From the NCBI RefSeq assembly GCF_900184935.1, contig NZ_FXYE01000001.1, positions 310,001 through 374,000 on the forward strand: a stretch of 64,000 nucleotides of DNA, written 5' to 3'. This DNA comes from Actibacterium lipolyticum. GTDB taxonomy: Bacteria; Pseudomonadota; Alphaproteobacteria; Rhodobacterales; Rhodobacteraceae. The stretch's first letter is position 1. The number at the start of each line of letters is the position of its first letter. The position numbers were made by a program, and so were the translations under genes. The notes under the pieces are model-generated. The model searched no databases and was not told the DNA's origin. It saw nothing but the letters and a program-made list of their open reading frames with translations. Positions 7,754 through 16,022 of this stretch are shown piece by piece.

Positions 7754-8518
7754 CTATCCGCGGATGTAACGGAACACGGCGGACGCCGCCCAGCCTGCCG
7801 TAATCGCGATGATCAACGACAGAATGCCGTAAATCAGCGGCTGTTCGTGCGCGAGGTTGAAGGCCCAGCGTTCAAACCCGACCATGGTGACATCCAGTGT
7901 CGTTTCGTAGGTATCAATCACCTTGCCGTCCCGTGTCAGGAAAATGCGCGTCGCATAAAGGCCTTCGGTCAAGTTCGCGGGCAGGGCGATTGCACTTCGA
8001 AATAGGGTATCCTCTGACAGGATCACGCCGCTTTCGTTCATCACGTAACGGCCGGTGTTTTCGCGCACACGAATAAGAGCTTCGGTAAAGGCTTCGGCGT
8101 CGGGCACATCCTTGGGCGCACCAACCGATCGGATCATTTGCGGGATCGTAACCTTGTGGCGCAGATCTTCGGTATGGGAAAGCACCTCGCCCATCGGGGC
8201 GGTGGTCGCGATGGCATAAAAGCTGGCTGCGGAATCGACCTCTACGGATGATGTGTTCACCCAAATGCCAAAGCGGCGGCTTTTACGGCGCACGACGACG
8301 GGTTCATGCGGGCCAGAAACCGTGACGATCACCTGCAAAGGCGACCCTTCGGGGATCGGAGAGTTACGTTTTACCGCTCCGAACACCAAAATCTCGGACC
8401 CGGCAAAATCGGCGGTGATGGCAACGCGGGCTTGACTTAGGCCAGCGACAACCTCTTCCTCGGCCTGGGCGGCAAACGGAAGGACAAGCGTGAACAGCAG
8501 GGCAATCAGCGCGCGCAT
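7754..8518 (-). CDS. TIGR02186 family membrane-anchored periplasmic protein, 254 aa
   Basis: This matches the alphaproteobacterial TIGR02186 family, usually encoded with a TauE/SafE permease as here. It has a signal peptide (RALIALLFTLVLPFAAQA), a periplasmic beta-rich body (including VSGPHEPVVVRRKSRRFGIWVN) and one C-terminal membrane helix (IYGILSLIIAITAGWAASAVF). ATG at 8518 overlaps the permease stop as TGATG, so the pair is translationally coupled; a GTG one codon earlier is also possible. The biochemical role is unknown. Linkage suggests it assists anion or organosulfur transport by the permease. Confidence 0.85.
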   Translation of the reverse strand: MRALIALLFTLVLPFAAQAEEEVVAGLSQARVAITADFAGSEILVFGAVKRNSPIPEGSPLQVIVTVSGPHEPVVVRRKSRRFGIWVNTSSVEVDSAASFYAIATTAPMGEVLSHTEDLRHKVTIPQMIRSVGAPKDVPDAEAFTEALIRVRENTGRYVMNESGVILSEDTLFRSAIALPANLTEGLYATRIFLTRDGKVIDTYETTLDVTMVGFERWAFNLAHEQPLIYGILSLIIAITAGWAASAVFRYIRG

Positions 8519-9432
8519 CACAGACGACCCCGCGTGATCGAATAAAGCTCGTTCGGTTCCAGCAGTAGATCAAGGGCGAGCTTAACGCAGACGGCGATAA
8601 CGATGACGGCCAGCAAAATCCGCAACTGTTCAGCCCGCAGTTTCAAACCGATCTGCGTTCCGATTTGCGCGCCGACCACACCGCCCAAAATCAAGATCGC
8701 CGCAAGCGCCATATCGACCGTGTAATTGGTGACCGCGTGCATCAAAGTGGTGAACCCGGTAACAAAGATGATCTGGAACAGCGACGTTCCCACGACCACT
8801 TTCGTCGGCATGTTCAGCAGATAAATCATGGCCGGAACCATGATAAAGCCACCGCCAACGCCCATAATTGCGGCCAGAACCCCGACCGAGGCACCGACCA
8901 AAATCGGCGGAATGATGGAAATATAAAGCCCCGAGGTGCGGAATTTCATTTTAAGGGGCAGGGCATCCACCCACCCGCGATGCCGCCGTTTGGGAACCAC
9001 GCCTTTGCGTTTCGACCGTTGCAACGCACGCAGGCTTTCGATCAGCATCAGCGTGCCGACGATACCCAGAAACACCACGTAACAAAGGGTAACCAGCAGA
9101 TCGACCTGCCCAAGCTTTGACAGCAGGTTAAAGATCCAAATCCCGACGCCCGACCCCATAAGCCCGCCAATCAAAAGGACGGTGCCCATCTTAAGGTCTA
9201 CGGTTTTCCGCCTAAGATGCGCCAGCACCCCCGAAACAGAGGACGCGACGATTTGGTTCGCGCCTGTCGCGACGGCCACCGCCGGGGGTACGCCGATGAA
9301 GAACAGCAAAGGGGTGATCAGAAACCCACCGCCGACCCCAAACATACCGGACAAGATGCCGACCAACCCGCCCAGCCCCAACAGGAGGAACAGGTTGACC
9401 GATACTTCGGCGATAGGGAGGTAGATTTGCAT
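8518..9432 (-). CDS. TauE/SafE family permease (putative sulfite/anion exporter), 304 aa
   Basis: A polytopic inner-membrane protein with the two glycine-rich repeats typical of the TauE/SafE (DUF81) family: GGLVGILSGMFGVGGGFLI near the N-terminus and VGVLAAIMGVGGGFIMVPA in the second half. About eight membrane helices are visible, separated by a basic loop (RSKRKGVVPKRRHRG). Family members export sulfite, sulfoacetate or related anions, but the substrate cannot be told here. It is followed with a 1-base overlap by TIGR02186. The ABC permease upstream ends 53 bp away, with no obvious promoter in between. Confidence 0.85.
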   Translation of the reverse strand: MQIYLPIAEVSVNLFLLLGLGGLVGILSGMFGVGGGFLITPLLFFIGVPPAVAVATGANQIVASSVSGVLAHLRRKTVDLKMGTVLLIGGLMGSGVGIWIFNLLSKLGQVDLLVTLCYVVFLGIVGTLMLIESLRALQRSKRKGVVPKRRHRGWVDALPLKMKFRTSGLYISIIPPILVGASVGVLAAIMGVGGGFIMVPAMIYLLNMPTKVVVGTSLFQIIFVTGFTTLMHAVTNYTVDMALAAILILGGVVGAQIGTQIGLKLRAEQLRILLAVIVIAVCVKLALDLLLEPNELYSITRGRL

Positions 9433-9485
9433 ATCCTATCCCTAGTCCAGCACGCACATGGCGGGCAAGAGGCTGCGCGCGCGGC

Positions 9486-10454
9486 TCACCTTTCCTTCGC
9501 GTATGGTTCGCCGCCAGCGCGTGGAGGGATTGCTTTGCCAACGAAGCCTGCAAGGATCACCACGGTCAGGATATATGGAAGTGCATCCATGAACTGCACG
9601 GGAACCACGAACCCGCCCAAGTCGATATTCTGATACCGCAGCGCGATTGCCTGAAGGAAGCCGAACAGCAAAGTGGAAGACAGCGCATACCAAGGCCGCC
9701 ACTTCGCAAAGATCAGTGCCGCCAGCGCGATATATCCACGCCCCGCCGTCATATCCTTAACAAAGCCCGCTTGTAGTGCTGTCGCCAGATAGGCCCCCGC
9801 AATGCCGCACAGAAGCCCACAGATGGCCACTGCGGCGTATCGGATGCCGATGACCGACACGCCTGCTGTATCAACCGCTGCGGGGTTCTCCCCCACGGCG
9901 CGCAGGCGCAGGCCAAACCGTGTGCGGAACAACAGCCACCATGTCAGCGGCACCATCGCAAAAGCGATGTACACCAAAGCCGTGTGACCCGAGATAAGCT
10001 GGTAATAAGTTTGACCAATGATCGGCACATCCTTCACGGCCTCGGCGAAGGGTAGTTCAATTGGCGAAAACCGCGCCCCGCCGACAAGCGAAGGGGTGCG
10101 CCCGCCTTGTTGGAACCAGTCCTGCGCAATGACCACCGTCAGGCCCGCGGCCAGAAAGTTGATCGCAACGCCTGAAATCAGCTGGTTCCCGCGGAACGTA
10201 ATCGATGCCAAGCCATGGATGCCTGACAGCGCCATCGACGCGGCGATGCCTGCCAATAGTCCCAGCCAGACCGAACCGGTCACGGCCGCCACTGCGCCCG
10301 AAAAGAAGGCTGCGGCAAGCATCTTGCCTTCTAGGCCGATATCAAAAATCCCGGCGCGTTCTGAATAAAGCCCGGCCAGACAGGCCAGCAGCAAAGGCGT
10401 GGCCAGACGAACGGTAGAGTCAAAGACTTGAAGAACGGTCGCGAAATCCATCAC
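9486..10454 (-). CDS. BMP-type nucleoside ABC importer, permease 2, 322 aa
   Basis: A branched-chain/ribose-type permease (BPD_transp_2 fold) with about eight to nine membrane helices. It carries the conserved block LRAVGENPAAVDTAGVSVIGIRYAA, which contacts the ATPase, and GIFDIGLEGKMLAAAFFSG in the first third, typical of YufQ/NupQ-like nucleoside permeases. It overlaps the stop of permease 1 by 4 bases. Together with the binding protein, double ATPase and permease 1 it forms a four-gene importer probably taking up purine nucleosides or related compounds. The substrate is inferred from family membership only. Confidence 0.85.
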   Translation of the reverse strand: MMDFATVLQVFDSTVRLATPLLLACLAGLYSERAGIFDIGLEGKMLAAAFFSGAVAAVTGSVWLGLLAGIAASMALSGIHGLASITFRGNQLISGVAINFLAAGLTVVIAQDWFQQGGRTPSLVGGARFSPIELPFAEAVKDVPIIGQTYYQLISGHTALVYIAFAMVPLTWWLLFRTRFGLRLRAVGENPAAVDTAGVSVIGIRYAAVAICGLLCGIAGAYLATALQAGFVKDMTAGRGYIALAALIFAKWRPWYALSSTLLFGFLQAIALRYQNIDLGGFVVPVQFMDALPYILTVVILAGFVGKAIPPRAGGEPYAKER

Positions 10455-11545
10455 ACGTCCTCCTTGCGCAAAGTGAGGAACAGCTTTTCAAGCGGCACGC
10501 GTACCATGTTGTCTAACGCGCCCGTGAATAGAATGACCAAAGCTTGAATGACGACGATCAGTTCGCGCGGGATCGACGTCCACAGGGCCAGCTCTGCGCC
10601 GCCTTGATAGAGGAACCCAAACAGGATCGCCGCTAGGAACACGCCAAACGGGTGCGAGCGGCCCATCAGGGCCACGGCGATACCGATAAAGCCCGCGCCT
10701 TCGACCGAGTTCATGACAAGACGCTCGGCCTCGCCCATGACGTTGTTGACGGCCATCATGCCAGCCAAACCACCCGATATCAGCATCGACACCATGATGA
10801 TTTTAACAGGCGATATCCCTGCATAAACCGCGCCCGGTTCCGACTTGCCATAGGCACGCAGTTCATACCCAAGCCGGGTGCGCCAGATCAGCAGCCAAAC
10901 GCCAAAGCACGCCAGAACAGCAATGATGAAGCTGATGTTAGCCGGGGCCGCTTTGGAAAACGGAATGCCGAACACCGCCAGAATGTCGTGCAGGGTGGGC
11001 AAATGCGTGCCTTCGCTGAACTTTGCGGTTGCCGGGTCCATGGACCCAACGGGCCGCATGACGTTGACCAGAAGGTAGTTCAAAAGCGAGGCGCCGATGA
11101 AGTTGAACATGATCGTGGTGATCACGATGTGGCTGCCGCGTTTCGCCTGTAGATAAGCAGGAATAGCGGCCCAAAGCGCGCCGAACAATGCCGAACCAAG
11201 CACCGCGACAGGCAAGGCAATGGCCCAGTGCGGCCATGGCAACGCCAGACAGACAACTGCAACGCCCAGCCCGCCCAGTGTTGCCTGCCCTTCGCCGCCG
11301 ATGTTGAACATCGACGCATGAAAGGCCACAGCAACGGCCAAGCCGGTGAACATGAAGTTCGTCGCGTAATAAAGCGTATAGCCCCACCCGTAGGTCGAAC
11401 CGACCGCGCCCTTTACCATCATTTGCACGGCGGCGACGGGGTCTTCGCCGATGGCGATGATCACAAGGCCCGACAGGATAAAGGCAATCAGCAGGCTGAT
11501 TAGCGGAATAAGGACAACGTCGGCCCATTTTGGCATGCGTTCCAT
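10451..11545 (-). CDS. BMP-type nucleoside ABC importer, permease 1, 364 aa
   Basis: The larger of two homologous inner-membrane permeases (YufP/NupP-like). Features are the hydrophobic N-terminus LIPLISLLIAFILSGLVIIA, the motif MFNIGGEGQATLGGLG in the first third, and ELRAYGKSEPGAVYAGISPVKI in the cytoplasmic coupling loop. It starts 1 base after the ATPase stop and overlaps permease 2 by 4 bases, so the three genes are coupled. Permeases of this type pair as heterodimers with a double-domain ATPase. Confidence 0.85.
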   Translation of the reverse strand: MERMPKWADVVLIPLISLLIAFILSGLVIIAIGEDPVAAVQMMVKGAVGSTYGWGYTLYYATNFMFTGLAVAVAFHASMFNIGGEGQATLGGLGVAVVCLALPWPHWAIALPVAVLGSALFGALWAAIPAYLQAKRGSHIVITTIMFNFIGASLLNYLLVNVMRPVGSMDPATAKFSEGTHLPTLHDILAVFGIPFSKAAPANISFIIAVLACFGVWLLIWRTRLGYELRAYGKSEPGAVYAGISPVKIIMVSMLISGGLAGMMAVNNVMGEAERLVMNSVEGAGFIGIAVALMGRSHPFGVFLAAILFGFLYQGGAELALWTSIPRELIVVIQALVILFTGALDNMVRVPLEKLFLTLRKEDV

Positions 11546-11546
11546 A

Positions 11547-13112
11547 CTATGCGACCTCCCCGTTGACCCCGGCCATCAACAGGCCCAGTTCTTTTTCGTC
11601 GGTTTCTTGGGGCAGGCGTTCGCCCATAATCTTACCATCGAACATCACCGCAATGCGATCGGACATCGATAGGATTTCCTCCAACTCTACGCTGACCAAT
11701 AGGATGGCTTTACCGGCGTCCCGCAGTTCGATGATCTGTTGATGGATGAACTCAATCGCACCAATATCGACGCCGCGTGTGGGCTGCCCGATCAAAAGTA
11801 GGTCGGGGTTGCGCTCTATCTCTCGGGCCAGAACGATTTTCTGTTGGTTCCCGCCCGAAAAGCTTTTGGCCGGAAGGTTCGGGTCGGGTGGGCGCACGTC
11901 AAAGCGCTCCATCTTGCCCTCGGTTTCGTTTTGGATGGCCGCATTGTCCATCAGAAACTTGTTTTTCTGATAGGCCGGATCGTGGTGATAGCCGAACACG
12001 CTATTTTCCCACGCCGTGAAATCCATGATCAGGCCTTCGCGCTGGCGGTCTTCGGGCACATGGGCGATGCCGCGCGCGCGGCGCGATTGCGCATCAGAAT
12101 GCTTGCCCGTCAGGTCAATTTCTTGCCCTTTGATCCGGATAGAGCCGGTGCCGTGAGCAACGCCCCCCAGTACTTCCAGCAATTGCGACTGGCCGTTGCC
12201 CGCCACGCCAGCGATCCCCAAAATCTCTCCGGCGCGGACGTTAAGGGAAATGCCTTTCAGCCGCTCTACGCCGTCTTCGTCGACCACGCGCAGGTTTTCG
12301 ACCTCCAGCACGTTTGCACCGGGGGCCGCGGGCTTCTTGTCGACCCGCAGCAACACTTTGCGCCCGACCATCAACTCTGCCAGCTTTTCGGGGCTGGTTT
12401 CTGCGGTTTTCACCGTCGCCGTCATCTCTCCGCGTCGCATCACGCTGACTGTGTCGGTGATATGCATGATTTCCCGCAGCTTGTGGGTGATCAGGATGAT
12501 CGTCTTCCCCTCGCGCTTCAGGTTTTCAAGGATGCGGAACAGGTGGTCGGCTTCGGCTGGGGTTAGCACGCCGGTGGGTTCATCCAAGATCAGGATGTCC
12601 GCCTCGCGGTACAGTGCTTTAAGGATTTCGACCCGCTGCTGGTGGCCGACGGACAAATCTTCGATCAACGCGTCGGGATCGACGTTAAGTTCGTATTCCT
12701 CAGCGAGGCGTTTCAGCGTGCCTCGAGCTTTGGAAAGGGAAGGTCTTAAAAGCGCGCCATCCTCGGCCCCGAGGATCACGTTTTCAAGAACCGTAAAATT
12801 CTGCACCAGCTTGAAATGCTGAAAAACCATACCGATGCCCGCGCGAATGGCGGTTTGGCTGTCAGGAATGGGGGTAAGATTGCCGTTGATGAAAATCTCG
12901 CCGGCGTCGGCTTTGTAAAAGCCATAAAGAATCGACATCAGCGTGGATTTCCCCGCGCCGTTTTCGCCGATGATCCCATGGATCGTGCCGGGCATAACGC
13001 GGATCGAAATATCCTTGTTGGCCTGTACAGGCCCAAAGGCTTTGGAAATACCGCGAAGTTCAATGGCTGGGGCGGCAGTTTCCTGCCGCCCCGTTTGTGT
13101 GACCGTATTCAC
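11547..13112 (-). CDS. BMP-type nucleoside ABC importer, double ATP-binding protein, 521 aa
   Basis: Two ABC domains in one chain, as in RbsA/YufO. The first has Walker A GENGAGKSTLMS and signature LSVGHQQRVEI followed by LILDEPTGVLTP. The second has a degenerate Walker A (GVAGNGQSQL) and signature FSGGNQQKIVLAREI, the usual pattern for this class. The start is GTG at 13112, 11 bases after the binding-protein stop, with only a weak Shine-Dalgarno sequence. A strong hairpin (13069-13092) falls inside codons 7-15 and may lower translation relative to the abundant binding protein. Confidence 0.88.
   Translation of the reverse strand: MNTVTQTGRQETAAPAIELRGISKAFGPVQANKDISIRVMPGTIHGIIGENGAGKSTLMSILYGFYKADAGEIFINGNLTPIPDSQTAIRAGIGMVFQHFKLVQNFTVLENVILGAEDGALLRPSLSKARGTLKRLAEEYELNVDPDALIEDLSVGHQQRVEILKALYREADILILDEPTGVLTPAEADHLFRILENLKREGKTIILITHKLREIMHITDTVSVMRRGEMTATVKTAETSPEKLAELMVGRKVLLRVDKKPAAPGANVLEVENLRVVDEDGVERLKGISLNVRAGEILGIAGVAGNGQSQLLEVLGGVAHGTGSIRIKGQEIDLTGKHSDAQSRRARGIAHVPEDRQREGLIMDFTAWENSVFGYHHDPAYQKNKFLMDNAAIQNETEGKMERFDVRPPDPNLPAKSFSGGNQQKIVLAREIERNPDLLLIGQPTRGVDIGAIEFIHQQIIELRDAGKAILLVSVELEEILSMSDRIAVMFDGKIMGERLPQETDEKELGLLMAGVNGEVA
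13069..13092 (-). promoter_or_regulatory. Intercistronic GAAA-capped hairpin at the start of the ATPase gene
   Basis: A perfect 10-bp stem (GGGGCGGCAG with CTGCCGCCCC) closed on the transcribed strand by a GAAA tetraloop. It starts about 31 bases after the binding-protein stop and overlaps early codons of the ATPase gene. It has no T-tract. Such hairpins after binding-protein genes can protect the upstream mRNA or restrain downstream expression. Confidence 0.5.
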
Positions 13113-13123
13113 CGACGCCGCCC

Positions 13124-14113
13124 TTATTTAACCGGGCAGGCGTTATCGGACATGTAGTCATGTACCGCGATTTCACCGGCAACGATTTTGGCTTTCGCAG
13201 CTTCAACAGCGGCAACCATTTCGTCAGAAACGAGCGGTGCGTTGTTGTCGTCCATTGCGTAGCCAACGCCGTCTTCGGCAAGACCCAGCACGTTAAAGCC
13301 GGTTTCCAGATCCATACCGCCAGCGAATGCATCGTATACAGCGATATCAACACGCTTGGTCATCGACGTCAGAACTTTGCCAGGGTGCAGGTGGTTCTGG
13401 TTGCTGTCCACGCCGATCGACAGGATGCCTTCGTCGGCAGCAGCTTGCAGAACGCCAACGCCCGTACCGCCAGCAGCGGCATACACCACATCAGCGCCTT
13501 GGCTGATTTGTGCTTTCGTCAACTCACCGCCCTTAACCGGGTCGTTCCATGCGGCTGGGGTGGTGCCGGTCATGTTCTGAATGATGGTCGCGTCTGGGTT
13601 TGCCGCTTTTACACCCTGAACATAGCCACAGGCGAATTTGCGGATCAGCGGAATATCCATCCCGCCGATGAAACCAACGGTGCCGGATTCGGATGCCATC
13701 GCGGCCATCATGCCAACCAGATACGAACCTTCGTGTTCGTTAAACACAACCGAACGTACGTTTGGCGCATCGACGACCATGTCGATGATTGCAAATTTCG
13801 TGTCGGGGTAATCTGGGGCAACTTCACCCAAGACAGAGCCGAACGCGAAGCCCGTCATGACGATCGGGTTGTTGCCAGCTTCGGCAAAGCGGCGCAGGGC
13901 TTGCTCACGCTGAGCTTCGGACTGAAGTTCGATCTCGTTGTAGCTATTGCCGGTATCGGCTTTCCACTTTTCTGCGCCAACATGGGCAGCTTCGTTAAAA
14001 GATTTGTCAAACTTGCCGCCAAGATCATAGATCAGGGCAGGGTCGGCCAATGAAGCGCCGGCGCTAAGGGCAAGCGTCGCAGCAGCGCCCAGAAATTTTT
14101 GCATCATGGTCAT
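13124..14113 (-). CDS. BMP family ABC substrate-binding protein (nucleoside type), 329 aa
   Basis: A signal peptide (about MMQKFLGAAATLALSAGASLA) is followed by the Bmp fold: LIYDLGGKFDKSFNEAAHVG near the N-terminus is the family signature, and VVYAAAGGTGVGVLQAA lies in the second lobe. BMP/PnrA/Med proteins bind purine nucleosides in the periplasm. It is the first gene of the four-gene importer. ATG at 14113 is preceded by CGGGAG with 7-base spacing. The 166-bp upstream gap contains a TTGACC hexamer and an A/T-rich TAAATT about 19 bases apart, a possible promoter with imperfect spacing. Confidence 0.88.
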   Translation of the reverse strand: MTMMQKFLGAAATLALSAGASLADPALIYDLGGKFDKSFNEAAHVGAEKWKADTGNSYNEIELQSEAQREQALRRFAEAGNNPIVMTGFAFGSVLGEVAPDYPDTKFAIIDMVVDAPNVRSVVFNEHEGSYLVGMMAAMASESGTVGFIGGMDIPLIRKFACGYVQGVKAANPDATIIQNMTGTTPAAWNDPVKGGELTKAQISQGADVVYAAAGGTGVGVLQAAADEGILSIGVDSNQNHLHPGKVLTSMTKRVDIAVYDAFAGGMDLETGFNVLGLAEDGVGYAMDDNNAPLVSDEMVAAVEAAKAKIVAGEIAVHDYMSDNACPVK

Positions 14114-14199
14114 GAACGAACTCCCGATTGTTTTGGGTTGGCATCGACTGTTTGGCGCACACCCAGCGTCAAACCCTCTCGCCTATTAAGATCATATTC

Positions 14200-14230
14200 A
14201 ATTTAGGCCGCAGCAGGCGCAGAGGGTCAA
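14200..14230 (-). promoter_or_regulatory. Possible promoter of the nucleoside importer operon
   Basis: On the minus strand TTGACC (14230-14225) is followed after 19 bases by TAAATT (14205-14200), about 87 bases before the binding-protein start codon. The hexamers are reasonable but the spacing is one to two bases longer than ideal. Confidence 0.3.
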
Positions 14231-14279
14231 CCGGTTTTTGCTTATTTGGTCAGAGAATCGGGTGACGCAGCGGCATTCT

Positions 14280-14690
14280 CTAAAGGGATTTCCGCAGTAT
14301 AAGCGCGTCAACGGGTTGCCCATCTGCGCCCTTATAATACCCAAGTCGGCGTCCCGCTTGGCCGTATCCAGCCGCAGAATACAGCGCCAGCGCTGGGGTG
14401 TTATCGGCGGCCACTTCCAAGAATGTCTCGGTCGCACCAAGGTTTTTGGCGCTTTCGTCGAAAGCGGCCAATAGGCGGCGACCGTTGCCTGATTGGCGGG
14501 CATCGGGATGGACTGCGATGGTCAAAACTTCGGCCTCGTCGGCGATGACGCGGCCCAAGACGAATCCGTTTTCGTCGCCGTGCAAGAACGCGCCAGAAGT
14601 TCTCAAAACGCTGCGAAATTCATCGACGCCCCAAGGTCGCGGGGTCGTGAAGCAAAGCGCGTGCAGTTCGGCCAGCGTTTCAGGCGTCAT
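14280..14690 (-). CDS. rimI: GNAT acetyltransferase, RimI-like (ribosomal protein alanine N-acetyltransferase), 136 aa
   Basis: A single GNAT domain with the acetyl-CoA-binding motif A VHPDARQSGNGRRLLAAF (about 75-92) and motif B ETFLEVAADNTPALALYSAAGY, typical of RimI. RimI acetylates the N-terminal residue of ribosomal protein S18 and is often encoded next to tsaB, exactly as here; the stop/start overlap with tsaB is 4 bases. Length is slightly short for RimI (about 148), mainly at the N-terminus. The sequence could equally be a RimI paralog with another target. Confidence 0.78.
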   Translation of the reverse strand: MTPETLAELHALCFTTPRPWGVDEFRSVLRTSGAFLHGDENGFVLGRVIADEAEVLTIAVHPDARQSGNGRRLLAAFDESAKNLGATETFLEVAADNTPALALYSAAGYGQAGRRLGYYKGADGQPVDALILRKSL

Positions 14691-15388
14691 GGAAGGATCA
14701 CAGGGGGCGGGTCAGACGCAGGCGCGGCATCCGCCGGGCGTACATACAGCGGGGCAGGGCGTGCCGATGCATCAAAGCCGTCCGCCTTAAGGCGGATTGC
14801 CGCGATACGCGCCATATGGGCAGCCACACGTGACGGGCCGACAAGCTGAAACGCTGCTTGATGAGGTTTGGCGATCTCGTCGGCGCGAAAACCGCGCACG
14901 ATGATGTTGGCAGGAAGGTCCAAATCGGTCGGAGGAGCCTCCGGGTCGATCAGCCGGGGGGCTGATTGTGCGCTTCCATAGCTGAAGTGCTGGATATACG
15001 CGCGGCCTCGCGGGGCTTCGATGCTTAGGAGTTCGGCGGGCTGGGAAAGTGGGTCGTCCCAATCCAGCAATGCTTCGAACATGGACACGCCGATGGCCGG
15101 AATGCCCAGCGAAAGCGCCAGACCACGTGCCGCAGAAACAGAGATTCGGATGCCGGTAAAGTTGCCCGGCCCCACGCCGACGGCGATGGCATCAAGGTCG
15201 CCCCAGGTACCGCCAGCTTCGCCCAACAACTCTTCCAGCAGCGGCATCAGGCGTTCAGCCTGGCCGCGCTTCATGGCTTCGTCGCGCTCTGCCAGTATGG
15301 CGTCGGACATGACCGCGCCCGACACATGCGGCAGGCTTGTATCAAAGGCTAGAATATTCGGGGATAACCCGCCCTTGGGCTTCATCAC
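14687..15388 (-). CDS. tsaB: tRNA threonylcarbamoyladenosine biosynthesis protein TsaB, 233 aa
   Basis: The N-terminus (ILAFDTSLPHVSGAVMSD) and the block IAVGVGPGNFTGIRISVSAARGLA are diagnostic of TsaB/YeaZ. TsaB is the scaffold partner of TsaD and TsaE in forming the t6A37 modification of ANN-decoding tRNAs in the cytoplasm. It lies between nfu and rimI with ATGA overlaps on both sides, forming a coupled three-gene operon. The C-terminal half is more variable, as is usual for the family. The start may be either of two consecutive Met codons. Confidence 0.9.
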   Translation of the reverse strand: MMKPKGGLSPNILAFDTSLPHVSGAVMSDAILAERDEAMKRGQAERLMPLLEELLGEAGGTWGDLDAIAVGVGPGNFTGIRISVSAARGLALSLGIPAIGVSMFEALLDWDDPLSQPAELLSIEAPRGRAYIQHFSYGSAQSAPRLIDPEAPPTDLDLPANIIVRGFRADEIAKPHQAAFQLVGPSRVAAHMARIAAIRLKADGFDASARPAPLYVRPADAAPASDPPPVILP

Positions 15389-15945
15389 GCCGCGACAGGG
15401 CGCACTTCAAGCACTTCTGGGATGTAGTGGCGCAGCAGGTTTTCAATGCCCATCTTCAGCGTCAATGTCGACGAAGGGCAACCGGCACAGGCGCCTTGCA
15501 TGTGCAGATACACCACACCGCGCTCAAAGCCGTGGAAGGTGATGTCGCCACCATCCTGCGCAACGGCAGGGCGCACGCGTGTATCCAAAAGCTGTTTGAT
15601 CTGCTCCACGATGTCAGAATCGGGACCGTCGTGATCGGCGTGGCCCGCATCCGCGGCTTCGCCCATCATCACCGGCTGGCCCGACTGGAAATGTTCCATG
15701 ATCGCGCCAAGGATCGCGGGCTTGATATGTTCCCATGCGACGGCGTCGTTTTTCGTGACGGTCACGAAGTCATTGCCGAAAAATACCCCGGTTACGCCTT
15801 CGACCGCGAAAATACGGGTCGCAAGCGGAGAATTCCCCGCAGCATCGGCTGTTGGGAAATCAGCGGTTCCCGCGTCTAGCACGGACTGGCCGGGCAGGAA
15901 TTTCAAAGTTGCCGGGTTCGGCGTGGATTCTGTTTGAATAAACAT
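15385..15945 (-). CDS. nfuA: NifU/Nfu-type Fe-S cluster scaffold protein, 186 aa
   Basis: An N-terminal Nfu_N domain (FIQTESTPNPATLKFLPG, about 1-85) precedes a His/Asp-rich linker (GHADHDGPDSD) and the C-terminal NifU domain with CAGCPSS (Cys153/Cys156), the ligands for a transferable 4Fe-4S cluster at a dimer interface. It delivers clusters to apoproteins in the cytoplasm. The start is the ATG at 15945 rather than five codons earlier, because the family begins MFIQTE. A near-perfect Irr-box palindrome 57-75 bases upstream suggests iron/heme regulation. The gene leads the operon with tsaB and rimI. Confidence 0.9.
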   Translation of the reverse strand: MFIQTESTPNPATLKFLPGQSVLDAGTADFPTADAAGNSPLATRIFAVEGVTGVFFGNDFVTVTKNDAVAWEHIKPAILGAIMEHFQSGQPVMMGEAADAGHADHDGPDSDIVEQIKQLLDTRVRPAVAQDGGDITFHGFERGVVYLHMQGACAGCPSSTLTLKMGIENLLRHYIPEVLEVRPVAA

Positions 15946-16001
15946 TTGGCGCGTCCTCATCTGACGCAGTGGATATGCGCCTTCGTGCCGTCTAAGTCAA
16001 G

Positions 16002-16020
16002 GTTTAGAACTGTTCTAAAC
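16002..16020 (-). promoter_or_regulatory. Irr-type ICE box upstream of nfu
   Basis: The sequence is GTTTAGAAC-T-GTTCTAAAC, a perfect 9-bp inverted repeat with a single central base. It contains TTTAGAA-N3-TTCTAAA, the consensus described for Irr (iron control element) in alphaproteobacteria. It sits in the only non-coding stretch upstream of the Fe-S scaffold gene. Confidence 0.6.
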
Positions 16021-16022
16021 TA

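Noticed and set aside
14252-14281. 7-bp inverted repeat at the rimI stop
   Set aside because: It has a 16-base loop and no T-tract on the minus strand, so it is not convincing as a terminator.
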